The notes below the pieces were generated by a model that ran no database searches, was not told where the DNA came from, and saw only the letters and a list, made by a program, of their open reading frames with translations. The translations under genes were made by a program, and so were the position numbers. A stretch of DNA of 43,981 nt from Clostridiales bacterium (lineage in GTDB: Bacteria > Bacillota > Clostridia > Christensenellales > Aristaeellaceae), in contig JAQXLU010000008.1 of NCBI GenBank assembly GCA_029012285.1, forward strand, positions 1 to 43,981. Reading direction: 5' to 3'. Shown here in pieces: positions 40,130 through 43,981 of this stretch (position 1 is its first letter; every line of letters begins with the position of its first letter).

Positions 40130-42349
40130 TTGAAACGGATTCTGTGCTTAGTGCTTATGCTGTGCCTGCTGATGGCCTCCGCCTGCGCGGGCGAAACCAT
40201 CCTGACCAGTCAGATGGAGAAGGATGACATCTATCAGAATATCCACGACATGGCGACGGTGGGCGACACCCTTTATGTGCTGACCTCATACGGGGTGAAT
40301 GCGCGGCTGTATCGCTGGAAAAAGGGGTTGGCGGGCGCGGAGACCGTCGCGGAGAACCTGGTGTATGGCTGGGGCTACCTCTCCGTGAGCGATTTGGAAC
40401 GGGATTATCCCGGCCTTGAGGTGAAGGGCAACAGCGACCCGAAGCACGCGATGAGCGAGCTCTTTACGGACGGGGAGAAGCTCTATGGCTTCAACGCGGC
40501 GACGAACCTGGTTTTTGAAATCGAGGTGACGGCGGATGGCCTTCGCTACACCGATGTGGCCACGCTGCCCCGGGAGCGGGCGCAGAGCGAATATGCGGCA
40601 ATCTCTGTAAACAAGGTGGACAAGTGGCTCTTATGGATGGAGCTTGACCCCAATAGCCGCAAGTATAACCAACGTCTGCTGGTCTATGACCTGGAAAACG
40701 GTACGGTCAAGCAAGCAGTGCTGCCGGGCCTTCAGGCGGTGACTTCATATCAGGATACGCAGGTGCTTGCGATCTGCAAGACCGATGAGCAGGACAAGGC
40801 CTGGTCCGTGTACGCTTATGCCCCTGCCAACGACGCCTGCACGCTTCTGGGTATCCTGCCCACGGGCACCACGCTCTCCACCGCCGCCTATAGCGAGGAG
40901 ATGGATTTGCTGATCTATCAGAAGCAAACCAGCGTCATGGGTTGGCATCCCGATACCGGCGAGGAACGGCTGGGCTTTGTGCCTGACAGCTACTCGGCGT
41001 GTATGATAGCCCTGGGGGAACAGGCCATCAGCAACACGGGCAATCAGGTCATTGTAAGCAGCATTGGCCAGGGGTATACGCCAGAGCACAGCGTCACCGT
41101 GATGAATGGCATCGTGGATGTGGCGGGGAAGGCCTTCCTTGCCAAGTACCCAGACGTGCCCTTCTTCTACGGCAGCTTCTCTGGGGAAAGCTTTACGCAG
41201 CTCCTTCGCCGAACGAAGGATGCGCCCGATCTGCTGCGCCTATCCAGCGAGGATCATCCCGAAGCCCTGGCGGCGGAGGGCTTGCTGGCGGATTTGTCCG
41301 TCTACCCCGACATCAAGGCCTATGTGGATGTGCTTTACCCGCCCTACAAGGAGCTGGTCACGGAAGGCGACGCCATTTATGCCGTGCCGGTGTTCGCGAG
41401 CGCCTACAACGGCTGGTTCATCAACAAGGAGGTCATGAACGCCATGGGCTTCACGGCGGAGGACATCCCCACCAGCCTGACGGAGCTGTGCGCCTTCGCG
41501 ACCAAATGGAATGATGAGCTGGCGGAGAAGTATCCGCATTATACGCTGCTGAACAACACCACCTCCTACCGCGAGCGGCTGCTGGAGGCCATCGTCGACG
41601 CCTGGCGGGACTACTGCGCCTTCACCGGTAAAGATCTGAACTACGACGATCCCATATTCCGCGAGGCGCTTGTCGCGCTGGATGCAGCCCGCCTGGACAA
41701 GCTGGACGCGGCCCTCCGCCAGACCAACCCCGAGGTGTCCGAATACAAGCAGGCGCTGATCTGGACGGGCTGCAAGACCGTCGGCAACTTCAAAACCTAC
41801 ATGGAGGACTTCAGCGACCGCATCTTCATCCCCCTGACCCTCACCCCCGACACGCCCTATACCTGCGATGTCAGGAATGTATCGCTGTGGACGGTCAACG
41901 CAGCCTCCACGAACAAGGATTACGCCGCAGCCATGCTCAGTGAGATCATCGCCGGGATGGACGACACCTCCGCCTATGTCCTGCGCTCCGACAGGACCGA
42001 GCCTGTGATGGAGGACTACGCGGAGGATGTGCTATCCGCTGAACGGGAAGCGCTCGCGGAGCTGGAGGCCAAGCTGGAGGAATCCGTCAACCGGGCTGCC
42101 ATCGAAAAGCGCATCGAAGAGCGAAAGACCTATATCGAGGATCAGCTGATGCCCCAGCTGTATAATATCGTGCCCTCCGCGCTGGAAAACTATGTGAAGG
42201 TCATTGTGCCTGCCACCTTCATCGGCCGGATGAGCGATGTCTACGGCGAGGACTATGCAACGGTCGAGGACTACATGGCGGATTATGCAGAGGGGAAGTG
42301 CACGGCGGATGAATTCATCACCCGCATGAATGAATGGCTCAAAAACTGA
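40130..42349 (+). CDS. Exported fusion: propeller-like domain plus ABC-type solute-binding domain
   Basis: A 739-residue exported protein. Residues 1-20 are a signal peptide (MKRILCLVLMLCLLMASACA), with a Cys but only a marginal lipobox. Residues about 25-320 contain repeated beta-rich segments with DTLYVLTSYG, GEKLYGFNAATN, NQRLLVYDLENG and WSVYAYAPAND, suggesting a beta-propeller. From about 325 it resembles family-1 solute-binding proteins: VDVAGKAFLAKYPDV, AIYAVPVFASAYNGWFINKEVMNAMGF, and a C-terminal region with long acidic helices. The start is TTG 40130, eight bases after AAAGGAG. No permease or ATPase adjoins it, so it may be an orphan receptor or wall-linked sensor rather than a transporter part. 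Function unknown. Confidence 0.75.
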   Translation: MKRILCLVLMLCLLMASACAGETILTSQMEKDDIYQNIHDMATVGDTLYVLTSYGVNARLYRWKKGLAGAETVAENLVYGWGYLSVSDLERDYPGLEVKGNSDPKHAMSELFTDGEKLYGFNAATNLVFEIEVTADGLRYTDVATLPRERAQSEYAAISVNKVDKWLLWMELDPNSRKYNQRLLVYDLENGTVKQAVLPGLQAVTSYQDTQVLAICKTDEQDKAWSVYAYAPANDACTLLGILPTGTTLSTAAYSEEMDLLIYQKQTSVMGWHPDTGEERLGFVPDSYSACMIALGEQAISNTGNQVIVSSIGQGYTPEHSVTVMNGIVDVAGKAFLAKYPDVPFFYGSFSGESFTQLLRRTKDAPDLLRLSSEDHPEALAAEGLLADLSVYPDIKAYVDVLYPPYKELVTEGDAIYAVPVFASAYNGWFINKEVMNAMGFTAEDIPTSLTELCAFATKWNDELAEKYPHYTLLNNTTSYRERLLEAIVDAWRDYCAFTGKDLNYDDPIFREALVALDAARLDKLDAALRQTNPEVSEYKQALIWTGCKTVGNFKTYMEDFSDRIFIPLTLTPDTPYTCDVRNVSLWTVNAASTNKDYAAAMLSEIIAGMDDTSAYVLRSDRTEPVMEDYAEDVLSAEREALAELEAKLEESVNRAAIEKRIEERKTYIEDQLMPQLYNIVPSALENYVKVIVPATFIGRMSDVYGEDYATVEDYMADYAEGKCTADEFITRMNEWLKN

Positions 42350-42356
42350 CCCGCCT

Positions 42357-42388
42357 GGACGGACGGCCCGTGCTGTCCGTCCTTTTTT
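42357..42388 (+). terminator. Terminator after the fusion-protein gene
   Basis: GGACGGAC pairs with GTCCGTCC (8 bp, ten-base loop), followed by six T residues. Confidence 0.9.
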
Positions 42389-42415
42389 GCCGGATTGCCA
42401 GTGATATAGAAGGAA

Positions 42416-42443
42416 TTGGCCGCTCCAGTGGCGAATGTATGAC
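42416..42443 (+). promoter_or_regulatory. Weak candidate promoter of the Eis-like gene
   Basis: TTGGCC, 16 bp, TATGAC, about 24 bases before the start codon. Both hexamers deviate from consensus. Confidence 0.3.
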
Positions 42444-42466
42444 GCAAAGTCATTGAGGTGATGCAT

Positions 42467-43654
42467 ATGAATCAGCTCCGCACCATGGAGAACAAGGACC
42501 TGCTGGCCTACGAGCGCCTTTGCTCCATCTGTTACACCTATCCAGCAGGGCATGACGCGCCGTCTGAATTGCCAGAGGATAAGCTGCGCATCCGTCGCGG
42601 TGTATTTGACGAGTCCGGCCATCTCCTGAGCGCGATGATGCAGATCCCGTATCAGCTGCGCTTTTGCAATCAAACGGTCAACATGGTGGGCATCGGCGGC
42701 GTGGTGACCGACCCAACCGCCCGCGCCCAAGGGGCCATTCGCTCCTTGTTTGAAGCCGACCTGCCTACGTTGTTCCGCGAGGGCCATGTGTTCAGCGCGC
42801 TCTACCCCTTCAGCTACCGCTTTTATGGCAAGTTCGGATACATCTGGGCGCGGTTCGGGCGGAATATGGAAATCGCCCGTGACGCGATCCGCTCCGATCT
42901 TCGCCGCGCGGAGGAGATCGTCCGCGTGCTGCCTGGTGAGGACGATCAGGGAATGGCGGCGATCTACGCGCAGTATGTGGCGGACAAGGACTTTGCCGTG
43001 CTCCGCGACGGGGATATGTGGGCGCAAAAGCGCAAGGGCACGCCCTGGGATGACCTGAAGTACGCCTATGTGCTGCGCATCGCGGGCGAACCGGTGGCAT
43101 ATTGGATCGGTAGCATGCAGAAGGGAAGGAACGGTGCGAAGCTGACACTGACGGATTTCGCCTGGACAACCCAGGCCGGACTGGAAGCCATCTTTGCTAT
43201 GATTCGTGGGATGAACGAGGTAGGCACTGTCCGCATGCAGGTCAGAAGCGGCCTGGAGTTGGCACTCCTGTGCAACGAGGCCTGGGATGTGGACGCGAAG
43301 GAGGACTGCCAGGGCATGGTGCGCGTCGTGAACGCGGAGCAGGCGCTGGCGCTGCTGCCCGCGCCGCTGCTGCCCGGCCGGTTGACGCTTGCCGTGACCG
43401 ACGGGCAGATTCCTGAAAACTGCGCGACATTTACCGTGCTTGGCGATGGGCAAACCCTGACCGTCACGCGGGAAGCGCAGGCGGAGGCGGACATTCGCTG
43501 CGACATCCGGGGCTTGAGCGCGCTGGTGGTGGGCCGTCACCGCTTTGGAGACGCGGTGTCCCTGGGCCTGGTGGAGCTGCTGCATTCAGAGAATGAACGC
43601 TTTGCCCAGCTGCTGTTTGCAGAGCGCAGACTGCATCTGAACTGGGATTTCTGA
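42467..43654 (+). CDS. Eis-like GNAT acetyltransferase with SCP2-type C-terminal domain
   Basis: A 395-residue protein of the enhanced-intracellular-survival (Eis) type. An N-terminal GNAT domain (about 1-135) carries MVGIGGVVTDPTARAQGAIRSLF (acetyl-CoA binding) and ALYPFSYRFYGKFGYIWA. A second GNAT-like domain follows (about 140-285), and a C-terminal sterol-carrier-like domain (about 290-395) includes LTLAVTDGQIPENCATFTVL. Eis enzymes acetylate amines of aminoglycosides or proteins; the substrate here is unknown, and resistance should not be assumed. I start at ATG 42467, six bases after GAGGTG; the track's GTG at 42458 lies on the SD. No terminator is evident after the stop. Confidence 0.88.
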   Translation: MNQLRTMENKDLLAYERLCSICYTYPAGHDAPSELPEDKLRIRRGVFDESGHLLSAMMQIPYQLRFCNQTVNMVGIGGVVTDPTARAQGAIRSLFEADLPTLFREGHVFSALYPFSYRFYGKFGYIWARFGRNMEIARDAIRSDLRRAEEIVRVLPGEDDQGMAAIYAQYVADKDFAVLRDGDMWAQKRKGTPWDDLKYAYVLRIAGEPVAYWIGSMQKGRNGAKLTLTDFAWTTQAGLEAIFAMIRGMNEVGTVRMQVRSGLELALLCNEAWDVDAKEDCQGMVRVVNAEQALALLPAPLLPGRLTLAVTDGQIPENCATFTVLGDGQTLTVTREAQAEADIRCDIRGLSALVVGRHRFGDAVSLGLVELLHSENERFAQLLFAERRLHLNWDF

Positions 43655-43825
43655 GCTGATATGCCGCCGGAGGACGACTGACCCTTCCCAAAGAACCCGA
43701 ACAATTACGGCGGATGGAGCGAGAAACAAACCGATTTTGCCTGGAACATCATGCGAAGGGTTTTGGGAGAATGTTCGAGAAACCAAAAACGTCGCCAAAA
43801 AACTGAAAAAAGTTGAGATAAGGTG

Positions 43826-43854
43826 TTGACAATTCTTTTGGGTGATGATAATAT
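43826..43854 (+). promoter_or_regulatory. Strong stable-RNA promoter (rrn type)
   Basis: TTGACA (43826-43831), 17 bp, TAATAT (43849-43854). Same hexamers and spacing as the tRNA promoter at 29782-29810. It is preceded by an A/T-rich stretch (about 43785-43825) that could act as an UP element. The rest of 43655-43785 shows no gene; it holds only an imperfect GAACAT/ATGTTC inverted repeat. Confidence 0.85.
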
Positions 43855-43860
43855 ATACAA

Positions 43861-43981
43861 GCTGACTCGCGCGGCGACGCGCAGATCGGCACTGAACCTT
43901 GAAAACGATACAGACAGAAAGAAACGCAAAGGAAAGACAGTAATTCCGAATGAGTGAAGCTTGCCGGAAAACCGGTTAGTG
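43861..43981 (+). ncRNA. 5' leader of a probable rRNA operon, 16S gene beyond the edge
   Basis: Downstream of the strong promoter the leader has a small hairpin GCGCG-GCGA-CGCGC with a GNRA loop (43869-43882), then ACCTTGAAAAC (about 43896-43906), similar to the TTTGAAAAC boxA region found in Firmicutes 16S leaders, then CAGAAAGAAACGCAAAGG. The boxB-like hairpin before a boxA-like motif is the order used for rRNA antitermination. No mature 16S sequence is within the window, so the assignment rests on the leader. Confidence 0.72.

Noticed and set aside
42467-43654. Calling the Eis-like protein an aminoglycoside-resistance enzyme
   Set aside because: Only the fold family is evident; substrate residues cannot be judged from sequence alone and there is no resistance context.
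43744-43776. GAACAT...ATGTTC inverted repeat after the Eis-like gene
   Set aside because: Only six bases each with a 21-base interval; it resembles half of a LexA box but spacing does not fit GAAC-N4-GTTC, and there is no T tract for a terminator.

Overview
The window looks like a chromosomal segment of a GC-rich, endospore-forming member of the Bacillota, most likely class Clostridia. Evidence: AGGAGG-type ribosome binding sites on nearly every gene, a complete spoVA/sleB/ypeB spore germination block, an HrcA-type CIRCE element, clostridial-style iorAB/paaK amino-acid fermentation genes, a two-gene SUF system, and several TTG starts. Secreted arabinoxylan-degrading enzymes point to a plant-fibre-rich habitat such as a gut or rumen, which is inference. 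I see no insertion sequence, prophage, integrase or CRISPR array; the region reads as core genome.

Layout, left to right. 1-2.0 kb: the first codons of a leftward gene, two coiled-coil envelope proteins and a GNAT acetyltransferase. 2.1-4.5 kb (minus): a translationally coupled operon of an ECF sigma factor, a DUF4349 membrane protein (probable anti-sigma partner) and a secreted SIMPL-domain protein. 4.7-6.7 kb: htpG (Hsp90) with a perfect CIRCE operator. 6.8-13.2 kb: an arabinoxylan/galactoside block with GH27, a secreted GH51, an intracellular GH51 and a secreted GH10 xylanase, plus a small zinc-ribbon protein. 13.2-16.5 kb (minus): Nudix hydrolase, sufC-sufB, amidohydrolase. 16.7-24.2 kb: acyl-CoA ligase, Na+/solute symporter, iorA, iorB, paaK and an ACT-domain protein, probably for oxidation of aryl pyruvates or fermentation of aromatic amino acids. 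24.3-28.6 kb: an ABC importer (binding protein, ATPase, double-length permease) of the Fe(3+)/polyamine type. 28.6-31.2 kb (minus): peroxiredoxin, DUF2200 protein, tRNA-Met, tRNA-fMet, MATE/MVF-type flippase. 31.3-32.9 kb: SH3-domain secreted protein and dCMP deaminase. 33-34 kb (minus): DegV protein. 34.1-39.3 kb (minus): one long sporulation/germination operon, hyp-sleB-ypeB-spoVAA-AB-(sORF)-AC-AD-AE, behind a sigma-G-like promoter. 39.5-43.7 kb: a membrane protein, a propeller/solute-binding fusion protein and an Eis-like acetyltransferase. 43.8 kb to the end: a strong promoter and leader of what appears to be an rRNA operon whose 16S gene lies just outside.

Regulation visible in the DNA: at least ten promoters carry an extended -10 of the form TGG-TANNAT, while the two stable-RNA promoters instead use TTGACA-17-TAATAT. 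The items most worth a second look are the Arg-rich 43-codon ORF in the spoVA operon, the fused sleB/ypeB/spoVA operon, the CIRCE site on htpG, the C9 tract in the GH27 gene, and the 739-residue propeller/binding-protein fusion. All gene functions are assigned from recognised motifs and remembered family features; no database search was run.
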